Positions 51,016-61,600 of a stretch of DNA of 64,000 nucleotides are shown in pieces (position 1 is the first letter of the stretch; every line of letters starts with the position of its first letter). The position numbers and the translations under genes are program-made. The notes beneath the pieces were generated by a model, which ran no database searches, was not told the origin of the DNA, and was given only the letters and a program-made list of their open reading frames with translations. This DNA comes from JBBRBB01 sp038206235 (GTDB taxonomy: Bacteria > Bacteroidota > Bacteroidia > Chitinophagales > Chitinophagaceae), in the NCBI GenBank assembly GCA_038206235.1, contig JBBRBB010000018.1, positions 1 through 64,000 of the forward strand, given 5' to 3'.

Positions 51016-51771
51016 ATGCCGCGCTATTTTCTTGAACTCTCTTACAAAGGAATTAATTATAGTGGTTTTCAAATTCAGAAAAATGCCAATACAATACAGG
51101 CTGAAGCAGAGAAAGCTTTATCAATATTATATCAAACAAAATTTTCACTTTCAGCCTCTTCCAGAACCGATGCAGGCGTACATGCTTTGCAAAACTTTTT
51201 TCACTTCGATTCGGATATTGAAATTGAAAAAAAAATTTTATACAATCTCAATGCTTTGCTGCCTGGCGATATAGCTGCCAAAAATATTTACCGCGTCAGC
51301 GATAAAGCGCATTGCCGTTTTGATGCAATATTAAGAGCCTATAAATATTATATCTGTCAAACCAAAAACCCTTTTCTTAAAGACAGAGCATATTATTATC
51401 CTTATCCCATCAACATAGATTTTCTTACTCAACTGGCCGATACTGTTTGCGGGTACACAGATTTTACTTCTTTCTCTAAAAAAAGAACGGCGGTAAAGAC
51501 TTTTCAGTGCAGCATTAAATCTTCAAAATGGTATTGGGAAAATGAATGCCTTATATATTCCGTGGAAGCAAACAGGTTTTTGCGCGGCATGGTGAGAGCG
51601 CTTACAGGCACTATGCTTCGTACCGCTAAAGCAAAAGAAAGTATCCATTCTTTTAAAAAAATAGTTGAATCACTCGATTGTAAAAAAGCAGATTTTTCAC
51701 CACCGGCACATGGATTATTTCTTACCAATATAATTTTTAAAGAAGGCATCTTAAATTTTAATTCTACATAG
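51016..51771 (+). CDS. truA: tRNA pseudouridine synthase A
   Basis: A 251-residue enzyme converting uridines 38-40 of the tRNA anticodon arm to pseudouridine. The catalytic aspartate is D52 in SASSRTDAGVHA. FHFDSDIEIEKKILYNLNALLPGDI, RFDAILRAYKYYI and NRFLRGMVRALTGTML are standard. The start immediately follows the DUF4476 gene, suggesting co-transcription. Length is normal. Confidence 0.96.
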   Translation: MPRYFLELSYKGINYSGFQIQKNANTIQAEAEKALSILYQTKFSLSASSRTDAGVHALQNFFHFDSDIEIEKKILYNLNALLPGDIAAKNIYRVSDKAHCRFDAILRAYKYYICQTKNPFLKDRAYYYPYPINIDFLTQLADTVCGYTDFTSFSKKRTAVKTFQCSIKSSKWYWENECLIYSVEANRFLRGMVRALTGTMLRTAKAKESIHSFKKIVESLDCKKADFSPPAHGLFLTNIIFKEGILNFNST

Positions 51772-51935
51772 CAATTCACTATCCTTATTTATAATTTTTC
51801 ATTAAAGCATTTGGTTTAAAGAATACTCAAAAAAGATTTTTTGACTTTTGGTAAAAGTTTTTAATTACTTTTAATCTTTCTCTGCAAAAGAGAAAAAAAC
51901 AATATCCAATTTCCTAATCTAGAAAAACCATTTCT

Positions 51936-54900
51936 ATGAAAGCCAGTCAATCTGTGCTGCACAAAGCACTATTGATTTTTGCTTTAAGCGCAATATCCCT
52001 CATTACACATGCACAGCTTAATGCAGATTTCACTTCCACTATACAAAGTGGTTGCCCGCCATTAGTAGTTTCATTTCAGGACCAATCTACCGGAGATTCA
52101 TTAAGCTGGAAATGGGATTTAGGCAATGGCGTTACATCCACGTACCAAAATCCTATCACTACTTATTTCGACCCCGGGAAATATACCGTAAAGCTTACCG
52201 TGAAAAATGACGCCGGCGGTTCAGACTCTGTTATTAAAACATCTTATATAATTGTTTATGAAAATCCGCAGGCAGCATTTAGTGTTTCTAAAACAACAGG
52301 CTGCTTTCCTCTCGAAATAAACTTTTATAATGAGTCTAAAGCAGGCATGGGTAATACCATAACAAATTACACATGGGATTTTGGTGATGGTGTAATTTCA
52401 ACAGATGCATCTCCTGTGCACACGTATATTATTCCGGGCCTATTTGATGTTACTTTAAGTATAAAAAACAATGTTGGCTGCTCAAACACTGTTACTAAAA
52501 GCGATCTCATATCAATTAGTACAGGAGTAATAGCAGATTTTGAAATTACCTCTCTTGATGTTTGCACATCACCCGCAAGTGTCAGCTTTAAAAATAAAAG
52601 CTCAGGGGTGGGAGTAATTGATTACACTTGGGATTTTGGCGATGGCTCTACCTCAACTTCTTTTTCTCCTGTACATAAATATAAAGACCCGGGAACCTAT
52701 ACGGTAGTGCTTACTTCTCATATATCTGCCGGATGTACCGATACAGCTTCTAAACAAATTACAATTGATTTTCCAAACTCATCATTTACCACTTCAAACA
52801 GTCTTTGTGCTAACCAACAGCAGCAATTTACAAATACATCTGTGCCACAACCGGTTTCTGTAATATGGTATTTTGGTGATAAAACAACATCAACAGAATT
52901 AAATCCGGAAAAAATATATAATAAACCCGGCACTTATATGGTGAAGCTTGTAAACACTTTTTCAATCACTTGCAAAGATTCCGTTACTAATACAGTAACC
53001 GTGCTTTCAGGGCCTTCAGCTTCATTCAACACAAATGATACAGCCAATTGTACAGGGCCCTTTAATGTTCAGTTTACAAACACATCAACAGGAGCAGCTA
53101 CAGCTTATGTATGGAATTTTGGTGATGGTACCACATCACCGGCTGCAAACCCTCTGCATACTTATACCACAACAGGCAGCTTTACAGTTACACTAAAAGC
53201 CATTAATGCCAATGGATGCGAAGATGTGTTTACAAAACCAAATTATATAGTTATTCAACCTGTAAAAATAAACGATTTTAAAAACCTTCCTGATAGCGGC
53301 TGCGTGCCCTTTACCATAAACACCTCTGCCGTTTTTAATGTACCGGCAAAGATTAAAAAATATACATGGGATTTTGGCGACGGAGCTACTTCAAACGCTG
53401 CAAACCCAACACACACCTATACTGCAGAAGGGTTTTTCAATGTTAAGCTCACCATAGTAACAGATGATGGATGCACCGATAGTTATATAAAATATAATGC
53501 AGTGTCTGCAGGGCACAAACCCAATGCAGATTTTGCAGCAACCCCCACTACAATTTGTGCCACTGATACGGTTCACGTAATAAATACCTCAACCAACGGA
53601 CCTATACATTTTTTGCAGTGGGATTGGGGCCCTGTTCTCGATGCTTCAACAGCTTCAGTTTACACAGTAACACCCGTTGATACCGGCTATAGAAGTATTA
53701 ATTTGGTTGTTTGGAATTATGGATGCGCCGATACTGCACATAAAGACAGCGTTTTTTATGTAAAGCCACCTTTTGCAAAAATAGATTTTACTACTAATTG
53801 CAATAATAAATTACTTGTAAAATATAATGACAGCTCCATAGCCGATATAACTCACAAATGGGAGTTTGGTGATGGAAAAACAGACACTGCAAAAAACCCT
53901 GCACATACATATAGTACGGCAGGCACTTACAATGTAAAATTGATTGCCACCAATGGTGGCTGCACCGATTCAGCCTTTACATCTGTGCGATTAATTAATG
54001 AGAATGGAGGAAGCATTTTATTATCTGATTCAGTATTTTGCCGGGGTTCAAAAGTGTTTTTTAATATTACAGGTGTAAATGTTTCTAATATAAGAAATAC
54101 AACCTGGAATTTCGGTAATGGAGTTACTTCAACGGTTAGCGGCACAAACACAAATTATATTTATGACACAGCGGGAAGTTTTAGAATAACCGCTGTAATG
54201 ACTGATTTGAATGGCTGCACGTATACACTGCAAATTCCCAATTTAATTACAGTATATGGGCCTTTGGCCGCATTTTATACAAAAACACCGGGCATTTGTC
54301 CAAATGGTACTGTAGATTTCACAGACAATTCTACAAACGATGGAATTCATCCTATAAAAAAATGGGCATGGGATTATGGAGATGGTACAACTCAAAATTA
54401 TAATGGTGCGCCCTTCTCGCATACTTACAATGATACAGGCGTATATATAGTAAAGCTTTCTGTTACAGATACGTATGGCTGCACCGATTCTTTGAAAAGA
54501 ATTGATTACATAAATGTAACACATCCCTACGTTTCATTTAGCATGCCCGATTCAGTAGTTTGCCCCGGCAAGCAAGTTTCATTTCAAAATAATTCGTCGG
54601 GCGCTCAACTGCAATATACCTGGAATTTCGGAGATGGCTCGCAATCGAACGCCCCAAATCCTTCTTATACGTATTCAACGCCCGGTGTATATACGCCTGT
54701 ATTATTTGCAACTGATAAAAACGAGTGCGTAGATTCTTTTTCGCTAAGGCCTATTACAGTAGCTACCCCCAAAGCCAAATTTAATATGAGTGATTCTTCT
54801 TCAACCTGCCCGCCATTAACTGTAAATTTTACAAACAAGTCTTCTAACTATGCTTCACTGCTTTGGAATTTTGGAGATGGCAGCACATCAAATATTGATG

Positions 54901-56750
54901 CACCTGCACACATTTACACTTACCCCGGCATATATCCCGCAAAACTTTTAGTTACAGGAAATGGCGGCTGTGCAGATTCATTAATTAAAAATATAACTAT
55001 CAAGGGGCCCACAGGCAATATGACTTATACCTTAACCACCTGCTATCCTAACAAAGTGGTCTTTGTTGCATCCGCACAAAATACAGTAAAATACACATGG
55101 GATTTTGGAGATGGGGCTACCATAATAACCAGTACAGACAAAGCCTTTCATTTGTATGATACAGGACGTTATCTGCCAAAAATGATATTGTCTGATTCTA
55201 TCGGTTGCAATGTTTTAATTAAAGGAACAGATACCCTGAACGTATTTGACGTAAAAGCAAGGGCTACTTCATCTACCAATCTGATATGTGATTCGGGCAG
55301 CGTAACCTTTACCGATGCATCAGAATCGAACGATATAATTAAAGACCACATCTGGATTTTTGAGGATAGTACAAGTTTAAATCAACCCGTTGCAGCACAT
55401 AGCTATACAACATCAGGTAGCTATACTACGCAGCTTGTTTCTATAACACAGTTTGGTTGCATAGATACTTTGACAATTACAAACGCAGTCATCGTATCAA
55501 AGAGTCCAGCCATAAGTATACAGGGAGATACAGCGGCATGTGCTGGCGCAAATGTTTCATTTAATGGCATCAATACTTCCGATACATCAGCACTAAACTG
55601 GAGCTGGAATTTTGGTAATGGCAGCACGGCAACAACACAAAATGCGAATACAGTTTATATTAAAGGAGGCATCTATTTAATAAATCTTATAGCAGCAAAC
55701 AATAATGGTTGTGCAGACAGCATAAGCAGTTCTATTAAGATTAATCCTCCTCCTGCAGTGTATGCAGGAAAAGATACCACAGTATGCCAATCATCTCCTT
55801 ATATAATAACAGCTTCAGGCGCCAGCACGTATACATGGATAAGCGGAGAAAATATAGGTTGCATAGATTGCGCTTCCACACAAATAACGCCGGCAAATTC
55901 AGGCAGCTACATAGTGCAGGGCAAAGATGCAATTGGTTGTTCAGCTACAGACTCTGTGTACATAAGGGTAATTAAGCCAAGCCAAATTTCAGCTTCGGGC
56001 AGCGATACCGTTTGCGTAGGACAAACTGTACAACTCAGTGCAGGCGGGGCACAATCTTATCAATGGATACCTTCCGTTTACTTAGATAATTCAAATGCTG
56101 CAACGCCGGTTTATACTGCGGCAAAAGACACTTCGATTATCTATAATGTAATTGGTTATAGTGAAAAGAAATGTTTTTCTGATACAACTTCTATAACAAT
56201 AAAATCTTATCCGGTTCCGCAAATGCAGATAATGGATGATAAGATAACATTAAGTGCAGGCAACTCTGTGCGGCTGCAAACAAATAATTCACCAGACATA
56301 ACAGAATGGAGATGGGAACCCCCGCAGGGATTAGATAATCCAACCGCTGCAAGCCCGTTGGCCTCACCCTTTCAAACTACAACCTATAATTGCCTGGCGG
56401 TAAATGGGGGCGGTTGCGCTGCCCGTACCCAGGCCGTTATAAGTGTTGTTTGTGGTGGCTCAAACATATTTGTACCGAATACATTTAGTCCCAACAACGA
56501 TGGAATGAACGACCAGTTTTATGCAAGAGGTACAGGTTTATTTGCAGTAAAAACATTTAGAATATTTAATCGCTGGGGGCAGCTTGTTTTTGAAAAGCTT
56601 GGCACTTCTGCAAATAATGCGGCAGATGGATGGAATGGAATGTTCAATAACCTGCAAGCTACTGCAGATGTATATATATATATGATGGAGATAGTATGCC
56701 AGAATAATGCAGTGATACCCATAAAAGGAAATATTACTTTAATACGATAA
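51936..56750 (+). CDS. giant PKD-repeat surface protein with type B T9SS sorting domain
   Basis: A 1604-residue exported protein (signal ending SLITHAQLNADFTS). About 15 PKD domains follow in tandem, each marked by a W-x-F-G-D/N-G core and HTY/Y-x-x-x-G end (YTWDFGDGVIS, YVWNFGDGTTS, LLWNFGDGSTS); a few are degenerate. Two SprB-like Ig segments come after (AGKDTTVCQSSPYIITASGASTYTW, VCVGQTVQLSAGGAQSYQW). The last ~95 residues are the CHU_C type B domain: IFVPNTFSPNNDGMNDQF, RIFNRWGQLVFEK, GWNGMFNN, GNITLIR. It is likely exported by T9SS and attached or polymerised at the surface, in adhesion or gliding. A close colinear paralogue starts at 58700. Confidence 0.93.
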   Translation: MKASQSVLHKALLIFALSAISLITHAQLNADFTSTIQSGCPPLVVSFQDQSTGDSLSWKWDLGNGVTSTYQNPITTYFDPGKYTVKLTVKNDAGGSDSVIKTSYIIVYENPQAAFSVSKTTGCFPLEINFYNESKAGMGNTITNYTWDFGDGVISTDASPVHTYIIPGLFDVTLSIKNNVGCSNTVTKSDLISISTGVIADFEITSLDVCTSPASVSFKNKSSGVGVIDYTWDFGDGSTSTSFSPVHKYKDPGTYTVVLTSHISAGCTDTASKQITIDFPNSSFTTSNSLCANQQQQFTNTSVPQPVSVIWYFGDKTTSTELNPEKIYNKPGTYMVKLVNTFSITCKDSVTNTVTVLSGPSASFNTNDTANCTGPFNVQFTNTSTGAATAYVWNFGDGTTSPAANPLHTYTTTGSFTVTLKAINANGCEDVFTKPNYIVIQPVKINDFKNLPDSGCVPFTINTSAVFNVPAKIKKYTWDFGDGATSNAANPTHTYTAEGFFNVKLTIVTDDGCTDSYIKYNAVSAGHKPNADFAATPTTICATDTVHVINTSTNGPIHFLQWDWGPVLDASTASVYTVTPVDTGYRSINLVVWNYGCADTAHKDSVFYVKPPFAKIDFTTNCNNKLLVKYNDSSIADITHKWEFGDGKTDTAKNPAHTYSTAGTYNVKLIATNGGCTDSAFTSVRLINENGGSILLSDSVFCRGSKVFFNITGVNVSNIRNTTWNFGNGVTSTVSGTNTNYIYDTAGSFRITAVMTDLNGCTYTLQIPNLITVYGPLAAFYTKTPGICPNGTVDFTDNSTNDGIHPIKKWAWDYGDGTTQNYNGAPFSHTYNDTGVYIVKLSVTDTYGCTDSLKRIDYINVTHPYVSFSMPDSVVCPGKQVSFQNNSSGAQLQYTWNFGDGSQSNAPNPSYTYSTPGVYTPVLFATDKNECVDSFSLRPITVATPKAKFNMSDSSSTCPPLTVNFTNKSSNYASLLWNFGDGSTSNIDAPAHIYTYPGIYPAKLLVTGNGGCADSLIKNITIKGPTGNMTYTLTTCYPNKVVFVASAQNTVKYTWDFGDGATIITSTDKAFHLYDTGRYLPKMILSDSIGCNVLIKGTDTLNVFDVKARATSSTNLICDSGSVTFTDASESNDIIKDHIWIFEDSTSLNQPVAAHSYTTSGSYTTQLVSITQFGCIDTLTITNAVIVSKSPAISIQGDTAACAGANVSFNGINTSDTSALNWSWNFGNGSTATTQNANTVYIKGGIYLINLIAANNNGCADSISSSIKINPPPAVYAGKDTTVCQSSPYIITASGASTYTWISGENIGCIDCASTQITPANSGSYIVQGKDAIGCSATDSVYIRVIKPSQISASGSDTVCVGQTVQLSAGGAQSYQWIPSVYLDNSNAATPVYTAAKDTSIIYNVIGYSEKKCFSDTTSITIKSYPVPQMQIMDDKITLSAGNSVRLQTNNSPDITEWRWEPPQGLDNPTAASPLASPFQTTTYNCLAVNGGGCAARTQAVISVVCGGSNIFVPNTFSPNNDGMNDQFYARGTGLFAVKTFRIFNRWGQLVFEKLGTSANNAADGWNGMFNNLQATADVYIYMMEIVCQNNAVIPIKGNITLIR

Positions 56751-57230
56751 AATAAAAATAGTAGTGAAAAGAATTTTAATAATACCGCTTAGCTTTTTAA
56801 AGACCGTTGCTAACCATGATGAAAGCGGATTTTTAAAATTGTCCCTGCATCTTGAGGGAGGTGCAGGGCGTCTTTTCACTCTTTTAAAATACTCTCTACC
56901 GCACAGATATTGATTAAGGCGCTTTAGTTTTTGAGGTTATGATACTCTTTTGCTTCAGCAGGCAATCGAGGTTTTTTTTGACATAGGATGGATTTAATGG
57001 GAAACTGCCCCGCACCTTTTTAGGAATGGGGCACCTTTTTTTAATTTTTTAATAACGGCTTTGAAAAAATGTATTTGATTTTTAAGCTTATTGCACCCCC
57101 ATTTTTCTTGAAAACAAAACTGAAGGAACAAAAAAACATTGCATTGAAATTCCAGCATAATTATTGTAGTTTTACGGGGCAAAACCAAATGAGTACCGCA
57201 CTCAGATTTTGAACATTTAATTTAAACCTT
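56751..57230. other. intergenic region with two hairpins and a promoter candidate
   Basis: A palindrome with arms CCCTGCA and TGCAGGG (56843-56868) lies first. A probable terminator has arms TGCCCC and GGGGCA (57006-57011, 57028-57033) and a T-run to 57042. The remainder is AT-rich. An open frame near 56820-56910 matches nothing I know. The promoter for the next gene is listed separately. Confidence 0.6.
57144..57174 (+). promoter_or_regulatory. promoter candidate for the sugar-dehydrogenase gene
   Basis: TTG (57144-57146), a 20-base spacer and TAGTTTTA (57167-57174), about 56 bases before the ATG. It fits the Bacteroidota pattern except for the last base of the -7 box. Confidence 0.4.
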
Positions 57231-58397
57231 ATGAAAAAGATTATCCTTTCGTCAGTAACTATTTTGCTTTTATTCTCTTGTGAAAAAAGATTAGACAAAC
57301 CGGGAGATCCCGATACTTCTTCTTCTGCATTTCGAACAACCGGTACAAATATCCACTTAACTTCATTTTCTACCGGCTACACTGCACCGATAGATGTAAC
57401 CAATGCCGGAGATAACAGGATGTTTGTTGCTGAGCAAGGCGGCAAAATATTTGTTTGCGATGCTGCCGGCGTTAAAAGAAACACACCTTATCTTGATATA
57501 TCAGATAAAATAATGAGTAGCAGTTTTACCGGGCTTCTGTCATTTTGCTTCAGCCCGAACTATAAAACAAATGGATATTTTTATGTGTATTATGTAGATA
57601 ATTCGTACGATGTAATTATAGAGAGATATAAAGTTTCAGCAACCGATTCAAACAAAGCTAATAAAAGCAGTGCACTTACCATACTTCGCATTGATTACCC
57701 TGTTAATACTGAAATTACCGGGTGTGTAAGGTATGGGAAAGATGGTTATTTGTACATTGGCACTGCCGATGGTTCTTCAGGTGATGGCACTGATAGCAAA
57801 GCACAAAATCATTCCAGTCTTTTAGGTAAAATGTTGAGAATAGATGTAAACAATAGCTCAGCTTCTAATCCTTATGATATACCTGCCGATAATCCATTTG
57901 TAGGTTTTGCCGGTTATTCGCCAGAAATATATGCTTTAGGATTTAGAGTACCCTGGAGATTTAGCTTCGATGCAGTAACCGGTTCCTTATGCTTAGGAGA
58001 TGTAGGCCAGGCTACCGAGGAAGAATTAGATATAATTAAAAAGGGTAAAAATTATGGGTGGCCCTGCTATGAAGGAACATATCCTTATAGCACTACCAAT
58101 TGCACTGACAATTATGTTTTCCCTTCTTACGAATATTCTCATGCAACTGGCTGCTGTGTAATTGGGGGATATGTTTACAGGGGCTCTGCAACGAAAGGCT
58201 ATGGAAAATATATTTTCTGTGATTGGTGTACAGGGCAGTTTACATCTTTATTTATGCAAAATGGCAACATTGTGAGTACACCTGTTATGCAGGAAAATGC
58301 TACGTCTTATGTAAGCTTTGGAGAAGATTATTACCATGAGTTATATACAGTAAACCAGGCAGGCAATACTATTTATAAATTAATTTTCGCAAATTAA
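57231..58397 (+). CDS. glucose/sorbosone dehydrogenase-family lipoprotein
   Basis: A 388-residue protein with a lipoprotein signal (ILLLFSCEKR, Cys 17). The body is the six-bladed beta-propeller of PQQ-dependent aldose sugar dehydrogenases: NRMFVAEQGGKIFVCDAAG, GLLSFCFSPNYKTNGYFYVYYVD, GKDGYLYIGTADGSSGDGTDSKAQN, GKMLRIDVN, YALGFRVPWRFSFD, GDVGQATEEELDI and NYGWPCYEG. It may oxidise sugars at the envelope or act as a carbohydrate-binding propeller, since several family members lack activity. It lies between two giant PKD genes but has its own promoter and terminator. Confidence 0.88.
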   Translation: MKKIILSSVTILLLFSCEKRLDKPGDPDTSSSAFRTTGTNIHLTSFSTGYTAPIDVTNAGDNRMFVAEQGGKIFVCDAAGVKRNTPYLDISDKIMSSSFTGLLSFCFSPNYKTNGYFYVYYVDNSYDVIIERYKVSATDSNKANKSSALTILRIDYPVNTEITGCVRYGKDGYLYIGTADGSSGDGTDSKAQNHSSLLGKMLRIDVNNSSASNPYDIPADNPFVGFAGYSPEIYALGFRVPWRFSFDAVTGSLCLGDVGQATEEELDIIKKGKNYGWPCYEGTYPYSTTNCTDNYVFPSYEYSHATGCCVIGGYVYRGSATKGYGKYIFCDWCTGQFTSLFMQNGNIVSTPVMQENATSYVSFGEDYYHELYTVNQAGNTIYKLIFAN

Positions 58398-58423
58398 TTA
58401 TCACCTTAAATAGTTGTATGAAG

Positions 58424-58456
58424 AGGCTGTCTCAAAAGTTGAGTCAGCCTTTTTTA
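58424..58456 (+). terminator. rho-independent terminator
   Basis: Arms AGGCTG-TCTCAA and TTGAG-CAGCCT with a 3-base loop and a T-run, 27 bases after the sugar-dehydrogenase stop. The rest of 58398-58699 is AT-rich with no other feature seen. Confidence 0.8.
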
Positions 58457-58699
58457 TATATGGTATGCTTCTCATAAAAATTGATTTATGTAAGATGTTC
58501 TCAAAACTTTCAGTTTATTTAAAAACACACTCTCACAGGATTACGGATAATTAAAAATTTACCGGATTAAACTGGAAAAATATTCTCTTTTACTTCATTT
58601 GCTTAAAAAAAATTTCTGCAATTTTTTTTTTCAATAAAAATATGGTAATTTTCATGCTTTAGTTGTTTTGCATTTAAGCTCCGTACAACCTTTTGTTTG

Positions 58700-61600
58700 A
58701 TGAAAAAGACCAAACTATATCTGCGTTTCCTGTGGATGTTGAGTGCCTTTTTCTTAAACAAAAACGGGATGGCGCAGTTAAACGCAAACTTTACCGCTTC
58801 TGTACAACAGGGATGTTCTCCTCTTGTAGTGCAATTTACTGATCTGTCAACAGGTAATCCTACCCAATGGAATTGGGACCTTGGTAATGGCGCTACTTCT
58901 ATATTTCAAAACCCGGGAGCAATTTATGTGGTGCCGGGCTCATACACCGTAATACTTACAGTAACAAATGCGGGCGGACAATCTACAATTACAAAAACGA
59001 ATTACATTGTTGTATATTCTAACCCGCAGATTGATTTTAGCGCCTCACCCACAGAAGGGTGTGCACCTTTACCCGTTCAGTTTAAAGATAAAACCATAGC
59101 TGGCAGTGGTGTGGTAAATAGCTGGCTGTGGGACTTTGGAGATGGAAATAATTCCACCGTGCAAAACCCATTGCACACCTATACACTTTCCGATACATTC
59201 GATGTTTCATTGTTAGTAACCAACAGTGCAGGCTGCAAGGCATCTTTACTAAAACCGGCAATAGTTAAAATAAATGGAACTGTTGCTGCTGACTTTACCT
59301 ATACTTATGCAAATGGTTGCAACATGCCGGTGATAATTGATTTTTCCAATGAATCTTCCTCAACTGAAGCTCTTACCTATCAATGGACTTTTGGTGATGG
59401 TGGCAGAAGCACACAACAAAATCCATCGCATACATTTAGTAGCTCCGGCAGCTATAATGTTACCCTTATTGCAACAAATACAAGCGGCTGTTCTGATACT
59501 GCTGAGCAAATAGTAGCCATAGGAGCTGCACAGGCCAACTTTACCATTTCGGGAGATTCGTGTGTGGGTGAGCCACTCCTTTTTAAAGATAGCTCATCAC
59601 TAACGCCACTGCTTGTAACCTGGAATTTTGGAGATGGAACTCTTGATACCGGATTTCAACGAAAACATATTTATACTGCGCCTGGTGTATATAAAGTATC
59701 TATGACGGCCAACTTTGGAAACTGCGTAAGCACCATACAGAAAACTGTAACCATTGCAAACAAGCCAACCGCTGATTTTAGTGCAGGAAAACACTCTTCG
59801 TGCCAGGTGCCCTTTACAGTACAATTCACGAATAATTCCACCGGCGCAGATTCTTATATATGGAAGTTTGGAGATACTGCAATTTCAACACAAGTGAATC
59901 CATCGCATACCTATCAGCAGGCAGGCCAGTACAGCGTTAGATTAATAGCATTTAATTCAAACGGCTGTACCGATACTCTTATAAAAGATGGTTTTGTAAA
60001 TTTAGGTCCTCCTCAAATTTTAGGCATTGATAATTTACCGGCATCAGGATGCGCTCCGTTATCAGTAAAGTTTAAACCAAACATTTATTCACCGGAATCT
60101 ATTGTATTATATCAATGGACTTTTGGAGATGGCTCTGCATCTTCAAATTCATCGCCCCTTCATATTTATAGTAATACGGGTGCTTATGATGTTTCTCTTA
60201 TCGTTACAACTCAAAGCGGCTGCGCAGATACTTTGCGCATTGACAGTGCTGTTTTAGTGGGGACACCACCGGCAGCAAATTTTGATGCAACACCAAGAGA
60301 TGCCTGCGCTTTTACACCTATTCAGTTTACTGATCTTTCAACAGGTACAATTACAAGCTGGCAGTGGGATTTTGGAGATGGCGGCATTTCATTTGACCAA
60401 AATCCTATTCATGTTTATGGTGATACAGGTTATTTCACCGTGCAACTGATAGTAGCAAATAACGGTTGTGCAGATACAATTACATTTATAGATTATATAC
60501 ATACAAACCCACCTGTTGCAAAGTTTACTTTTAAAAATTCCTGCAGTAATCCTTATGATATACGCTTTATAGATAATTCAATAGACGCACTAACATGGCA
60601 TTGGGACTTTGGAGACGGAGATACATCAAGCCTGCAAAATCCATCACATACTTACGCTGCAACCGGCTTGTATACTGTAATGCTTACGGTAACAAACGGC
60701 TCCTGTTCTTACACTACAAGCACTATAGTTCCTGTTTCAGATAATAACATTTTGTACAATTATCTGCCTGCCAATTTCTGTAAATACGATTCAGTAACTT
60801 TTATAGCAACTAATTTTGATTCAACAAAAACAATATTTTTTAACTGGAATTTTGGTGATGGAAATGAATCGGGGTTTGGAAGTAATTACGATACTATTCA
60901 GCATTCATATAAATCTGCAGGCACATTTACACCCTTTTTAATATCGCTGGATTCATTAGGTTGTATTGATACAGTTTATGATAACAGCATTCAGGTAATT
61001 ATTTATGGACCTACAGCCCGCTTTACAAATTTGCCCGGTGCATGTGTAAATAGTTCTTTAATCTTTTCAGACAGTTCTTATACTGACAATGTACATCCGA
61101 TTGTACAATGGATATGGGAATATGGAGATAGTGCTGCTGATACTTTAGCAACAGGTCCTTTCAATCACATATATACAACTGCTGGAACTTACGATGTGCA
61201 ATTAACCATTTTTGATAATAACGGATGTAAAGATTCCATTCTTAAAAATCAGGCAGTTATTATTACAGACCCTGTTGCTTATTTTTCTGTATCAAATCCA
61301 GTAAGCTGCTCTGGCTCCCCTGTACAGTTTTTAGATTCATCACAGGGTTTATCGTTAAATTATTTGTGGGATTTTGGTGACGGAACTACAGCCACCGATT
61401 CACTTCCCTCTCATCTCTATTCTTCAACCGGAAATTATTCCGTTGGCCTTAAAATTACAGATCAGTTCGGATGCACAGATACAGTAAGTAAACAAGCCAT
61501 TATTACTATTGTAAATCCATTGGCAGATTTTACACTCACAGACAGTGTGTTTTTCTGCCCCCCTGTAAGTATTCAGCCCAATAATTTATCACAAAACTTT

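Noticed and set aside
56820..56910. Small open frame downstream of the first PKD gene
   Set aside because: The translated product (starting DESGFLKLSLHLEGG) matches nothing known, has no start context and spans a palindrome.
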